From: Piezodorus guildinii
Lineage: Eukaryota; Arthropoda; Insecta; Hemiptera; Pentatomidae
Reading direction: 5' to 3'
DNA length: 64,000 nucleotides
Assembly: GCA_023052935.1 (NCBI GenBank)
Contig: CM041294.1
Coordinates: 101,402,116 to 101,466,115 of the forward strand
Below are positions 1 to 11,939 of this stretch, in pieces. The position numbers were made by a program, and so were the translations under genes. Under the pieces are notes generated by a model. The model was given only the letters and a program-made list of their open reading frames with translations. It ran no database searches and was not told where the DNA came from. How positions within the stretch are numbered: the stretch's first letter is position 1; the number at the start of each line of letters is the position of its first letter.

Positions 1-165
1 GGTATAGACGGCGTTTGAAAAACATTGCTTTTATCTCGTAATTTTTAGTAAAATGATTGGAAATGTTTTATAAGTATTGTAATTCTGAAATTTTGGTGTG
101 AAATAATTGTTTGCACATTTTAAATAGTAATAAGAAATATATGTTATATGCTTGATTTCTGAAAA

Positions 166-344
166 AAAAGTACTTAATATCATTGTCGTAATTGTTCTTT
201 TGTTTGAATATTTGTTCGATAAATATTAGGCCGTTTTACAAAAGAAATTCTTAAACTGGATTAAATAAATTGTTTTAAAAAAATATATCCAAGAATTTCT
301 TTTGTAAAACGGCCAAATATTTATCGAACAAAAGTACTTAATAT
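166..344. mobile_element. Small hairpin (MITE-like) insertion flanked by 15-bp direct repeats
   Basis: Arms of about 42 bp at 209-252 and 291-332 are near-perfect reverse complements (both carry ggccgttttacaaaag or its complement) around a 38-bp AT-rich loop. The direct repeat aaaagtacttaatat occurs at 166-180 and 330-344, bracketing the hairpin like a target-site duplication, although the left arm starts about 29 bp inside. There is no coding capacity. The likely origin is a non-autonomous DNA element or a snap-back insertion; the family is not recognised. Confidence 0.5.
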
Positions 345-904
345 TTTTCATATTGTTCCACCACTTCGAAAAATTCGAATAAATTTCTGTGATAGACATG
401 TAAAAAAAGACATTTTTTGGAAAAAAAAATCGGTGATTGACACCTTTCAAAAAGGTTTATAAAATATATATTTGATTTTATTTCATTAACTAAAAATCCG
501 ATTTTTGATTAAGAATCATGATCAAATCATTTTTTCATATCTTTGACTTTTAAGAGCCATGGAAGAAATCATCATTAATTAAATTCAAATTTTATCATTA
601 ATACTTTTTTTTTAAATTTATTATAGAGATATTTACAACTGTATTAACACAAAAAATACATCAAGTAAATGTGAACAAAAAAAAAAAAAAAAAATCGGAA
701 AAAGGGGTTTTTTCAAGAAATCTCAAAAACCGTTTGTACTAAAAAGCAAAAAAATTAGGCGAATTATTTTTATTTAACATCTAATTGTTAACTGATTTTA
801 GAGTAAAAAAAAACCGCGGGAGTAGATTTACCATTCTTATCCGGCTAAACCCTTTATTTTATTAATATATTTTAGATATAAGGAACGATAATTTCTTATC
901 ATTG
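345..904. other. AT-rich DNA with a possible LINE 3'-UTR scrap (about 606-690, minus)
   Basis: No gene is visible. The stretch from about 606 (T-run, then atttacaactgtattaacac) resembles the antisense 3' end of the Jockey-type copy at 2946-3504 (attcacaactgtattaaac after a T-run), so it may be a very short 5'-truncated copy. An A-run lies at 678-693. The rest is unassigned. Confidence 0.35.
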
Positions 905-2009
905 ATTGTTAGGGGAACGTTAATGTTTTTCCTAATGTTAAATCACCCGGGATTGCTTTCCAAGATCCGTCTATTCCTCCCTCCTACCTATTTTATAATT
1001 ATCCAATCCTACCTCGCTGATAGATCTTTCAAAATAAATCACAATAGTTCCTATTCCTCCCTGGTTTCTCAATTTGCTGGTGTTCCTCAAGGTAGCATCC
1101 TAGTACCCGTTCTTTATACATTCTATACAGCTGATATCCAAACCCATCCTAACACATTCCTTTCTACCTAAGCTGATGACACGTGTGTGCTATCAGTAGA
1201 TAATGATCCAGTTACTTCCTCCCACACTCTTCAATTCCACATCCGACACCATGATGTATGGTGCCAGAATTGGAGGATTAAAATTAATTCTAACAAATCC
1301 CACCAGATAACCTTTACCCTTCGTCGTAAACCAATGACTTCCGGCTCTACAGTATCCTTTAATGACACTCCACTAGCCCCTGTTGAACAGATTTGATGCC
1401 TAGGACAGGACTCCACATTGACAAACGTCTAACTTGGAATCCCCATACAAGACATAAACGACAAGAAACTGCCCGACGTTTTCGACTACTTCAACACTTA
1501 CTGGACAAACGCTCCAACCTTCCACTTAATTACAAAAGACTCATTTATATGACCATCATAAGACCGATATGGACTTACGGAGTAGAGCTATGGGACTCTA
1601 CTAAACCATCGAATTCCTCTCGTATCCAATCCTTACAATCCAAAATCCTTCGGACATTCCTCAATGCTCCTTATTTTGTCACAAACACACTCATTCATAA
1701 AGACCTTAATATTCCATATGTTTCTGACTTGGCCCGAACCAGGTACCATTCCTTCCATGAAAAACTCCATTCCCACTACAATCCATTAGTTTCAATTCTT
1801 GCTTGCTCTTCAATCCTTGATAATCCTCCGAGGCGTCTAAAAAGAAGATGGCCATGGGACCTTCTAGTTTAGAGTGTTTTTAGAGTGCTGCCACTGGGTA
1901 GTGTCTCTACATGTATTTCATGACAGTTTTACATATTACCATCACATTTAATAGATGTATTTTTATTTACTACAGTAGTAAATATCAATAAATATGTATA
2001 AAAAAAAAA
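905..2009 (+). pseudogene. Jockey-type non-LTR retrotransposon, reverse transcriptase 3' part (broken)
   Basis: Conceptual translation gives the second half of a LINE reverse transcriptase. IIQSYLADRSF is near 1000, the AGVPQGSIL motif near 1080-1105, and the catalytic ADDT at 1172-1183. The thumb region follows (LGLHIDKRLTWNPHTR; LIYMTIIRPIWTYGVELW), and the C-terminus ends RRLKRRWPWDLLV at 1872. Breaks: an in-frame TAA at 1169-1171 immediately before ADD, where F/Y is usual; a TGA at 1394-1396; and a frameshift near 1397-1410. After the stop comes a 3' UTR with actgggtagtgtctctacat and an A-run at 1999-2009. Endonuclease and 5' RT are absent, so it is a dead 5'-truncated insertion. Family copies recur at 2946, 34026, 38886, 44440 and 60745. 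The Jockey clade is inferred from motif style. Confidence 0.85.
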
Positions 2010-2945
2010 AATTTTAATATTTTTATACGGTAAACATTTAAAACCTAAACATAAATACAGCAGTTCATAGGATTAAAAAGAGAATATAACCAGAAAATAA
2101 TTATTATAATGTATGTGAAATATATAGTACACATAAAATGGTACAAAAATTAAATATTAAATAGTATATATTCAAATATAGGTTTGTTATATCAACATAA
2201 TGTAGGCATAACTCTATTGGATATATTACCAAAACCCTAATTGGAAGTACTAACTTCTGAGCTATGTATGAGACAGTATTATTTTCTTTAATTAGAAAAA
2301 CTAATTAATTTTTTCGTATAAATAATTATTGAAAATAATTTCAGATCGCTTGAAATGTTGAAGCTCCTGTATGATACATGACGCATGATTATATTCACTA
2401 ATATCACATATGAAGAGCGTATAAATTGTCCCATGATATAAACTAACAAGGGTGTGAATGACGTATTGCATGGGCAATAAGTGTCAGCTACGACTTCTTA
2501 TAGCAGTAACAAAAAAAAAAAGAAAGAAACCGTGCCAATGTTTCTTGGAAGCCCACTTATCATGTCAGTGCAGAATAACGCAGGTATAGTCAGTTACATT
2601 TATCACATTAGTTGTGTTGCAAGTAACAAAAATTGTACAATTGCTCTTAAAAAATGTAATATCTCATTAGTTTTATCAGTTTGAAATTAATGAAATTTCA
2701 AAACGAGAAATTATGTATACTATTGTAATATCAACTGCGAAGTGTAAACATAAAATAAACTATAAAAATACTTTTTTCTGGATTTTCATTCGTAAGTGCC
2801 ACATTTAAGGTAGAAATTGGCAAATGTCTTGGTGGTATATGATAAGCAGGACTTAGTAGGCATTTAGAAAATAGTGTTCAGTTATAATGGTTTTGAGCTC
2901 TATTGAAATAATCTATTGCTCCTTTTAATTTCTTTCTTATAACGA
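2010..2945. other. No gene or recognised repeat
   Basis: AT-rich sequence with short homopolymers (A-run 2511-2520). The 67-codon reading frame at 2481-2684 has no recognisable motif and low-complexity sequence. Confidence 0.5.
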
Positions 2946-3504
2946 TTTTTTTTTTGTATTTATTTGTAGTAATTCACAACTGTATTAAACAACACAATGA
3001 GTAAATATGCAGAATGAAAAAAAAATGTCATGACTACGTATTGAGAATGAACTACCCAGTGGTAGCACTTCACCAACTATTTTAAGGCCGTATGTCCAGA
3101 GGGACATCAGGGATATCTAAGGAAGATAAATTACGGACAAGTAGGTGTGGGCAGGGAATTCAGAATGAAAAGAGGACTATCAATCATGAGCTATTTTTCC
3201 AACAAATGGGATGTTTAGGATTGTAAGGATTGGATGCGGGAGGAATTAGATGGTTTCGTAGAGCTCCAACGCTCAATTCCATACGAGTATGTCCAAATAG
3301 GTCTGGTAATAGTGATGTGAATGACTCTTTTGTAATATACTAATAGTTTTGAACGTTTGTCCAGTGTTATAGTAATCGATATCTTCGAGCAGTTTCAGTC
3401 TTGTCGGATTTGTTCTACAGGAGCAAGGATGATGTTATTAAAGGATACTGGGGGGCAGGAAGTCATCGGTTTGCGACGAAGGGTAAAGGTGATTTGGTGG
3501 GATT
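2946..3504 (-). pseudogene. Jockey-type LINE 3' fragment, antisense, decayed
   Basis: Read on the minus strand this matches the copy at 905-2009. From the right it starts aatcccaccaaatcaccttt (the KSHQITFTLRRK region), continues through the ITRPIWTY-like region and the serine-rich linker (PSNSSRIQSLQS), and ends with the 3'-UTR tag actgggtagt (complement at 3050-3060). A T-run at 2948-2957 is the complement of the poly-A tail. Several indels remove the LGLHIDKRLTW block and shift the frame, so no ORF survives. It is shorter at the 5' end than the copy at 905. Confidence 0.7.
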
Positions 3505-4540
3505 ATAACGATTTTTAAAATTATAAATAACCCATTTTCCATCGTTATAGGTACAATGAATTGTATCATTATTTTTGGTGAAATATTTTGAAAAGAAATC
3601 CATACTTTAATGTATTATAGGGCACATTTAAGCATTCTTAGGATCAGTATTTCTCCTTATTTTTTTTCGAGACGGTGCCAGGTTATTATTTGTATCTACA
3701 ACATCAAAGGTTGATAAGTTCTGTGGTAGTAAAATATTTTGGAAATATTTTACTATAAATAAATAGTTTAAGGGGATAGAGTTCATTATTAAAATTGAAT
3801 AATAAATGAACCGAACAGAATACAAAGACATTAAAATAAACAGGCAAAATGTCTGAGTGGTGGCTTGGTGTGTTTAAGCGTTGTCGCATTATCAAAATCA
3901 AGTCAAAGCTAGCCTGTGGGGGTTGATATTTATTTCACCGCCTTAACACGGGACGAATCTCGGGACGAACCTTCCCACTATGGTTATAATGGAGTTAATT
4001 GTCATAGCTGGCTAAATAATGTATATAAAGAGCATATTTGAGAAATCAATAATTAATACATCAAGATAACTATTTACATTCCAGTGAAGCTAGGAACGAG
4101 GTAAGTGCATATCCTGGTATGTGATCCGATTACGTTTCTCGGGGGCATTCCGTTGAAGACGTGTGATGTTCTTGAGCTTCTTTATAAGGGTGCGAAGAAT
4201 GTCCATGAACTCAGTCGGCCACATTTAATTACTTAGCAACTTCTTCCACATACTACAACTAGTGCTTATTTTGGGAAAGAATTCCCTATTAGCTACGAAC
4301 ATTGGCTATTTTCCTCCATCATGGAAACCGTATACAGGCGTTTCTTGAAAGAACAGAACAAAAAATAAGTTTCTCATCGTTCGTTCTAGCTCAAGGATTT
4401 TGTGTTTAAGTCCTTTTGTGTCTAGAATTCTCTGGATAAGATTAGACAGTTGATACTTTTAGAGTTAAGTAAATAATTCAGAAAATTTTCTTGGCTTAAT
4501 ACATCTACATCTTTGAGGTTCAATATGCATTATTTTATCT
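3505..4540. other. No gene or recognised repeat
   Basis: AT-rich intergenic sequence. The short reading frames on the minus strand at 3628-3901 overlap each other and carry no recognisable motif. Confidence 0.5.
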
Positions 4541-4550
4541 CTATTAATTA

Positions 4551-5260
4551 ACCATGTATACCTTTGCTGATGATACAGCACTTCTTTTTTCGCACAGATA
4601 TTGTACTAGAGCTTCTATTTCCTTACAAAATCACAAATTTGACCTGAAAATGTGGTTTCAAAATCGAAAATCAAAATTAATGCCTCCAAATCGAGCCATA
4701 TGTGTTTTTCCATGTGGAAAAGATACTTGTCCAGCAGTGAAAATCGACAACGATGCAATACCTTCAAAAACTTACGTGCGACACCTCGGACTATATTTGA
4801 ATAAAAGACTGACATAGAACATACATACCAATTTAAAGCGATAAGAATTAACAAGACGTTACATACAACTTTCACACATATTGGATTACAGATCACCACT
4901 AAATTTACGAAACAAGCGACTAATATACACTGCTCTACTGAGACTAATCTGGACATACGAAACAGAACTTTGGGGTGCTGCAAAACTCGTACACACAAAC
5001 AAAATAAAAACAACTCAATCCAATATTTTACAAAAAATTGTTCACGCAAACTGGTATGTTTCGAATCACACGATACACAATTATACAAACATCCGAACAG
5101 TAAATTCTTACATTCACAACAAATATAACACGTTTCATTCTTCGACATATCACCATACAAATCGACTTTTTTTCTCTCCTATCTTCCCCCCTGTTATCAG
5201 GGCAGACCCAGACTTAGAAAACAATGGCCGAGAGATCTTCTAAACGAAAATTCCTGGTGA
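4551..5260 (+). pseudogene. Second Jockey-type LINE, RT catalytic-to-C-terminal part (broken)
   Basis: Translation from 4554 begins YTFADDTALLFS (catalytic FADD), then RKSKLMPPNRAICVF, YVRHLGLYLNKRLT with a stop at 4815-4817. Restarting at 4881, LNLRNKRLIYTALLRLIWTYETELWG matches the thumb block of LINE RTs. Near 5195-5205 a frameshift separates it from the family C-terminus PRLRKQWPRDLLN at about 5203-5241. It differs throughout from the 905-2009 family, so it is a distinct lineage. The fragment begins abruptly just upstream of FADD. The preceding RT block (PQGSVL-PLLY) is found in the opposite orientation at 5551-5815. The long minus-strand frame 4615-5160 is only the complement of this coding sequence. 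Confidence 0.75.
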
Positions 5261-5550
5261 AGAAAAAAATAATACCTCACATTCGCTGGATGCGCAGCAA
5301 CGCAGTTGCGAATAAAAACAGTAATAATTATAATTTATTGACATAAAGAACACTGTATATAGTGGTTATCTTCCTCATAAAGATGAATTCTCAGAATATT
5401 CGCACTCTAGCCGGTTGTCAGATGTGATTAATCGGTTCACCGTTCAATATTTCGCGGTAAAATCAGTCATGGTGTCAGTAATATAACACTTACACTCCTG
5501 GTTCCAAACAAAAAACAAGGATACTCATATGTTTTATGTTGCAGTGTTGT

Positions 5551-5815
5551 CGTATGATAATTTTTATGATGTATAACAGAGGAAGGACTGACCCTTGTGG
5601 CACTCTGGCAATAAATACAGCAGAGGTAAAATCTTAAGTTCCGTTTCGAGACAAGATCTTTTCGAAAGGTAAGATACTGTTACTAAATGATCGGACGTTT
5701 TACAAACAGGCGAACAAAGACGAATACCATATACAAGACATGATATTATGCAAGAAAGTTTTTTGGCAGTGAAGTAATTAGGGCCAATATTACCTGTAAA
5801 CACCATCGTACCATG
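5551..5815 (-). pseudogene. LINE reverse-transcriptase fragment (PQGSVL block), minus strand
   Basis: On the minus strand, two frames together give VSYLSKRSCLETELKI and then AVFIARVPQGSVLPLLYII, the RT fingers/palm block that precedes the catalytic FADD in Jockey-type elements. A residue is missing between L and P compared with the usual GPLLY, and there is at least one frameshift (ELKI to AVFIAR). It ends where the plus-strand fragment at 4551 would have to begin, so the two may be halves of one rearranged element. Separate insertions are the alternative. Confidence 0.55.
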
Positions 5816-6424
5816 TGAAATTCCTAATAAAGCATTGAAAAAACAAAACCAGAGTTCTCATTATGTGGTGAAAGAAGTTATGTACTGTTTCCGCTTATAA
5901 ATGTTCCTATCATTGGGCTGTGTGAATATTTTTCTGTTATAATCACAGAAATATTATGAGTTTCGACAGTGGGGGGCTCAGATCTTGCGTGACCTTCGAC
6001 TGCACGATGTTGCGAAGCATTTACATTCAAATTTAGATTTTTATACCATATAAGACTAAAATTTATCCTCAACAATTATATTCAAAATCAACTTATAGAC
6101 CAAAACTTGTCTGTATCGTGGAACCTCGGATAGTGTTAGGCTCTAACTAGAAATTTATAATTTCGTCATTTTACTAAAAGTCGTTTCCTTGCAATCTTCA
6201 ACTTGCAAAACAACACGCCAGAGAGCGGCAATCTGGTAACAATTTTTTTTTTACCTTCTAAAATAAAATTAAGAGAAAAGTAATTTGTTTTCTCCTAATT
6301 TAGTATGATATTAGGTTACCTTTTTATTTTCTTTGTTTTTTAATTTTTTTTATTTATATATCTAAATCATAATATTAATATTTGATAGTAATAAAATAAC
6401 AGTATCATTTGCTATCAATGAAAA
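5816..6424. other. No gene or recognised repeat
   Basis: AT-rich sequence with T-runs near 6245 and 6350. No motif was recognised in the short minus-strand frame at 5878-6075. Confidence 0.45.
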
Positions 6425-6682
6425 CCTGTACATCTACAACATCTGTAAATCTACATTCGCACTGTTCCTAGGCCAACGGTGCTATGTGGTGGCCTTGATC
6501 ACGCTCAATCGCTAAGTTTTTTACCAATTTTGGATACCCACATTAAAAAGGATGGGCATGCCAGGGTCTTCATACCCTAGCGTCTCCCCCTACCTGAATT
6601 AACAGAATAAATAACATTTCTTCCACAGCCGGGATTCAAACCCAGGACCCGTAGAAGAGTAGACCAAGCCGCTCCCTGGTTT
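6425..6682 (-). mobile_element. tRNA-derived SINE, family C, antisense
   Basis: The complement at 6630-6682 contains a box-B-like gggtttgaatccc followed by a SINE body. The same body in sense orientation is at 43345-43625: a B-box head, an aaaattgg...aaaa..ctt block, and a tail with repeated tgtagat-type words. The two copies are diverged, so the alignment is by eye. No target-site duplication was found. Confidence 0.55.
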
Positions 6683-7705
6683 AATGGTTTAATACAAATG
6701 GTCAAACGAAAAGACTGGTGTATTTTTATATAGTAACACACAGTTACATTTTTATCAATCGAATCTATATAAATTATTATAGTTTAACTGAGTTTATACA
6801 TTGCCTGATAATTATAATCAATTAAACAGCTCTGCAAATTTTGTTTTTTCTTCTGAGTGTCGGTATTTTGTTTACTCAGCAACCACCTCATTATACTGAT
6901 GTAATTAAGTTTTCCTTATTTAGATAAAGAAATGATTTTTATTTTGTTTATGTATATTAATTTTTTGTATGTGAATGAATTACAAAATCTATATAACATC
7001 TGTATATACCTAATCAAACACCAAACATAATATTTTTAATTTATATAAAATAAAAATAAAAGTCATGAACAGCATTACGATCTGGAAATTTTTTATAGAA
7101 ATTAATGTTTCATGAGCCTCAGTGCTCAAATGACAGAGTCTCACACAAACTGGTCTGTTAGAATGTGTATGATGTAACTCTAACTTTGTCACCAAAATTT
7201 GCTCAACGGAAGCTTTCCTTCCACTTTGTATAATGCATTTCATTATTTTATTATTTTTTTTTTACATCTTTTTTGGAAACGGCTAAATAATTATCATCAA
7301 TAAATAGTCAAGAATGGCTTAAATGAAGAATTTTCTTCCAAACTTATTTCCTCTTCCAAATTTAAGTTCCTTTAAATTTGTTTTAATTGAAATAATTAAC
7401 CATCGGACGTGGCCCAGCACTAACAAAAAAAATATGATGTAGAAAACTTCAGTAGCAGATATGATAGGCATGGGAAAGGAAAGTGACCAGATACACTCTT
7501 TTCTGAGCTTTATTTTAGCAAAGGTCTTTCGTCCATGTTCTTTTCAGCATTCTTTCAACAGGCATTTCAGTTAAAAGTCGATTGCCATGCTCGTGAAGAG
7601 AGTGAAACGATGAAAACACGAGTTAAGACTTTGTATGTTTTGATCGACTATGGATTTTTGTATATATTTATCGGTTGTATACCATATGTATTGGGTATAT
7701 TGAAC
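6683..7705. other. No gene or recognised repeat
   Basis: AT-rich sequence. The minus-strand frame at 7010-7243 and the plus-strand frame at 7535-7750 have no recognisable domain; the latter runs into the PLE relic at 7706. Confidence 0.45.
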
Positions 7706-7987
7706 TATATATTATTACTGGACGGAATTAGTCCAGCTCGCGGACAGTAAATGATACAATTAGGTAGTTTCAACTATTTATTTTCTGCCAACGTTTCAGA
7801 TCCCCCCTTCAGGGCCATCATCAGTGCTAAACATATACAAGAGAAATACATTAACAATAAGATTAAATGCGATAGTTTAGAAACTATTAAGCAAGAAGAT
7901 GTCAATATTTAAAATATAAAAATGAATCGATTAATTAAATTACAATGGCTATAGTAATTACCGCCACCCGGACTAATTTCTTCCATT
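7706..7987. mobile_element. PLE mini-composite: two inverted pseudo-LTR ends, no coding part
   Basis: The left end (tactggacggaattagtcc, 7707-7726) and the block gtttcaactattta through a hammerhead core match the minus-orientation pseudo-LTR of the full PLE at 25812. The right end (accgccacccggactaat, 7970-7986) matches the plus-orientation terminus at 31720-31748. It is therefore bounded by oppositely oriented PLE ends, like the full composite at 25812-31748, but only about 280 bp long. It is diverged from the young copy, hence older. Confidence 0.65.
7787..7828 (-). ncRNA. Minimal hammerhead-ribozyme motif in PLE relic
   Basis: The minus strand reads CUGAUGA (complement 7818-7824), a G/C-rich hairpin region, then GAAAC GUU GGC. 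The two catalytic core boxes are intact. Stem III is just ACGU, as known for PLE hammerheads that are proposed to work as dimers. Stem II is partly mispaired and the base before CUGAUGA no longer pairs with GGC, so activity is doubtful. Confidence 0.6.
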
Positions 7988-9654
7988 AATTTTCAACTGT
8001 CAACTAATTATATCCACTTTGTATTATTACTTATTATTAATTAAAACTATAAAGTTATCTCCTTATATTTCTAAAACAAGATATAACTAAAAAAGAATTA
8101 CCTTGTATACTTAATGTAAACTTATAAAATTTATTTTGTTTAGGGATGTATGTGATGTTGTGTTAAGTGTGAAATATTCGTATGGCGTGAATTTATGTCA
8201 AGATCTGGAACTTTCTGTAGATTGAGATGTTATACCTAATTATAGCCAACACTGATAGGTACCGCCTAATTAAGTTACAATTCGATAGTAGGATTTTATA
8301 TATGTTTTTCATAATACGTAAAAGAATAATTAAATGAAAGTGTACTAAAAAGTATTGTAGCTTACTGTAACATAATATTCACGAAGATGGTAAAACTTTT
8401 TCAGCGAATTAAAAATGGATCCACAGCTCTTCAAATCATTTTCCTACTCTACTTCAACTCAGACTAAATTTCCAATTCTGTGTGGGAGATCGAGTGTTGT
8501 CTCGAAATCACATAGGAAGAAACAATGGAAGTTTAAGACTATAATTCAAGTAATTGGAAATTCCCAGAATTGAACTCCACTCGAACTTCGATCAATGACC
8601 AATGAAAACCTTATTTACGGTACATAATGAACATTGTCGTTAGAATATATGATATGAATATATCTGAATTATATCATGCAATGTCGAGTGTTTCAGTGGG
8701 GAAATAAAAATAAAAATCTTCAAATTTGATTAATAATATGAGAGTTATAGAGTTAGAGTGTATGAGAGTTAATAAGGTCTCTCTTTTCTTATGGTACAAT
8801 GAGGAGTCCAAGGGAATAAGGAAGCTCAAAATCTTGCATACTAACATTTCTAAAAAGTAATGAATCAAGGTGACCGATTTCTCAGTTTATGAGCAGTCAA
8901 AAAGATTGGGAAATTAGTATTGACTGACTGCTAGTGTCGTGAATACTATAAAAAAGTCGAAGGGAAGAAGTAGAGTATGTTATTTCCAGAAGAAGGACAT
9001 ATCTCACCCAACCTCGCTCGAGGACAAGCCGTTGTCTGCTTCCGAGTCACGACTAGGCGCGATCTCCTATAGAAGAAGTATTTCTATCGGACAGGGGCTG
9101 CAGATTATCCGGAATCTTGATACACAGAAAATAACAACATGTATCCTGGTAAGGTCTTATCACTTTCTGCTGAAAGTGGACGAAGGTCATAGTCAGTTAA
9201 TGCACTTCTGGCTTACAGAAAAAAAAAGCTAACAAAATTCACTAGTACACCAGCTGACACTTACAGATATCTCAATTCAACCCCCATTAAACTGATTAAT
9301 TAAATTATTTAAACTACCGCATTTCATTAATCCTGATCTCTTCTTTTACAATGTGAGGATCTATGACACCCAAATAAATATTCACAACCAAAAAAGATTA
9401 AAACACGAATCGAAATAAGTTACCCTCAAAACAAATTAATCATGTTATTGGAAGGAGGATAAATAAGGAGTGTTAAAATAACCAATGAAATATAATTAAA
9501 CTTCAAATTTTAAAAATTTCTTAAAATTCAAAATTGAAAATTATCACACAATGGTTTATTATTTCCAAATAACAATATTAGTGTATAACTGTTTATATAG
9601 CTGTTGATAGGCAATTAAGTAATATGAAAAGCAAGAATTCAAAGGATAATAGCT
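7988..9654. other. No gene recognised
   Basis: AT-rich sequence. The 97-codon frame at 8939-9232 is the longest; it is basic and serine-rich without a recognisable motif, and the surrounding base composition does not support a gene. Confidence 0.45.
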
Positions 9655-10014
9655 AATCACTACTGCTGGCTACAGCGCCCTAACTCGGCCTCCACTGGCT
9701 CACACCAGTGATGCAGCTGAGATAGAGGCGTTGGGATCTCTTGGATTCCGCTGTTTTCTTCACAAGTGGAGGAAAAGGCGCAGTCCAGGGTCCCTTTAGC
9801 AGTTGTATATATTGTATATAGTTATGATTGTTTGTATGATTATTTATTTGCCAACTTTTATTTATCTTATTATAGGTTGTTGTTTTGCTTTTTTATTTAT
9901 TATTATTTTTTTTCTGTATATATTGTATGAATGTGGTCTCATATCAATATTACTATTGTTCATTTTGTAACAAATTGTAATATATCTCAATAAAAAAAAA
10001 AAATCACTACTGCT
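9655..10014 (+). mobile_element. 5'-truncated LINE 3' end with 13-bp target-site duplication
   Basis: aatcactactgct is repeated at 9655-9667 and 10002-10014, bracketing a 334-bp insert. The insert opens in an ORF remnant ending ALGSLGFRCFLHKWRKRRSPGSL with a stop near 9801, followed by an AT-rich 3' UTR and ctcaataaaaaaaaaaa (AATAAA signal directly before the A-tail). This is a target-primed reverse-transcription product of a non-LTR element. The clade is not assignable from the short basic C-terminus. Perfect duplication suggests a relatively recent insertion into repeat R3-adjacent DNA. Confidence 0.8.
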
Positions 10015-10300
10015 AATTTCAAAACGCTATATCTCTGATAGTTCTTAACCAATTTCAAAGATTCTTTTTTTCATTTTGTCGAAAATGTATTTCTTTATTA
10101 ATAAGACAAACGGATTTTTTTATTCGTTATTCGGATTCTACGCATCTTGAAACGTAAGTCCTCAAATTTTGAGAGAGGGAAATTTTGTTTTTGTCGATTT
10201 CATCAGTTCATTATTGAAAATAATAAACCGAAATTCAAAGTTGTTAGAATACTTTTCTTTTAAAGTTTAAACGTCGGTTTATCTTATAGTTAAAAATAAC
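10015..10300 (-). repeat. Dispersed repeat R3, antisense copy
   Basis: The complement carries the words shared by copies at 16035, 23525 and 55045: aataatgaac..ttt..tcga, cctcaaaatttgag, a gaatccgaataacgaataaa-like word, and ccgtttgtc. Non-coding; superfamily not recognised. Confidence 0.55.
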
Positions 10301-11939
10301 CTTCATAGCTTTAAATCTGGACATCCTTTTAAAATTTAAATGTTTCAACATAACAACATGAAGAAAGGTTGTTCAGAGAGAAAAACATCATCATCCTCAC
10401 AAATAAAGATCACTGATATGATCGTTTCAATCCTTATAAGACTCTAGGGCGTCTAGGTATGTTAGTCGCATACGTTTTTAATAAATTTATTCCGAGGCAG
10501 ATATTTAATTGCAAGCATTTCAGTACCTGGAAACAATTTTTCATTTAGGAATAAGCCAATCATTATTTATCGAATATAAGTGTATATTACTAAGCAGAGT
10601 TTTATATTTCACTTATATTAATAGTATTATTATTCTCAATGCATTGTTAAGATAAAAGCAACTCTTGAAACAAGTCACGCTATAGTTGCTTTAATTCGGG
10701 GCAAGGACCATGTGGACCAGTCGTACGGATCGAAGGCGCCGATGATAGCTTTGATATAAATATTCAGTAGAAAAAGTAGAAAGTATGAATATGCTCTAAT
10801 TAATTAGTTATGATATTGCGAACTTGGCTATAGAAACTGCGAAATGAAAAGTTTTTTTTAGAAACTATTAATGAATTGTTCTCAATGCTCTTTTCTTTTT
10901 TTTCAATCCCCTTATTAGAAATACATGAATTAGAAGTGATATATTTATCCAATATATGGTCTGAAGTTCTCTTTTTACTGCAATGTTATATATTGCATTT
11001 TAAGAAGTTTATGTATTAGTTTTATTTTTGAGGGGGGTTATCATTGGGTTCTCTTCTGCGCTGCACACTATGTTTTTTATGATATAACTTATCTTCAATT
11101 ATTACTCATCCTTCTGTTTGTTGCCAGCGCAATAGTGCATACTAGTGTAAATGTGTTTAATAATGATTTTGAAATTTGTTAATGCTTCAAAGAATTTTAT
11201 ATGTCTTTGTTTGATAAATTCTGGGATTTCATTTCATTCAATTGTGAGTCTCAGGGAGGAAGCCGGTGAATTCCCATCTTAGGGACAATATTGTATATAT
11301 TCATTTGATTTTTTTGATCTATTTTATTAGAAATAAGATGACATAAGTGTTATTCGCTTTTTAAACTCGGCCTACTGAGCTGGCTGACCTGCAGATATGG
11401 AATCGAATTTTATATCTCTGATCTATCAACAATTTGGGGATTCGTTCAATAGAATTAATGGGAAAGATGTACTAGCTGTCCACTGAAATAAGAACTGCAA
11501 TGAAAAAATATAAGATAAGCATATCTTTCGATGATTGAGCTTATTGTAACAATGAAGAATCCTTGACAGAAAAAAAGCTAAAGGATTAAAAAAGACTCAG
11601 TAGACATAATCAGTCTTTTGATCTGCAGTAATGATGCATATTATGGTTATGTAATATTTGTTTATTTATTTATTCAATGCAACTTTATGCTACTATGGCT
11701 TATCGGAAAATGCCTACGTGGGAGACCTAAATTTTGCCTTCGGTATATATTTTCATTATAGTTATGATTATGATTCCTTTTCAGATTCTCTTCTCATCAA
11801 TAATTGATTTCTCAAGCTTCATATTTTCTGTTGTACATCCAGCCATCACATATGATAGTTAATTTAATATTATATTAAATATACTTCGTATATATTAAAT
11901 ATACTATATCAAATATACTTCGTAATTCTATTTTCATTA
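10301..11939. other. No gene or recognised repeat
   Basis: AT-rich sequence. Minor sequence duplication (atatattaaatatact) occurs near 11876-11920. No domain-bearing frame was seen. Confidence 0.45.

Noticed and set aside
4615..5160. 181-codon minus-strand reading frame
   Set aside because: It is the complement of the Jockey-type RT fragment at 4551-5260, whose plus-strand frame has recognisable RT motifs; this frame has none.
8939..9232. 97-codon plus-strand frame as a host gene
   Set aside because: Basic low-information sequence with no motif; length is not unusual for chance in this much DNA.
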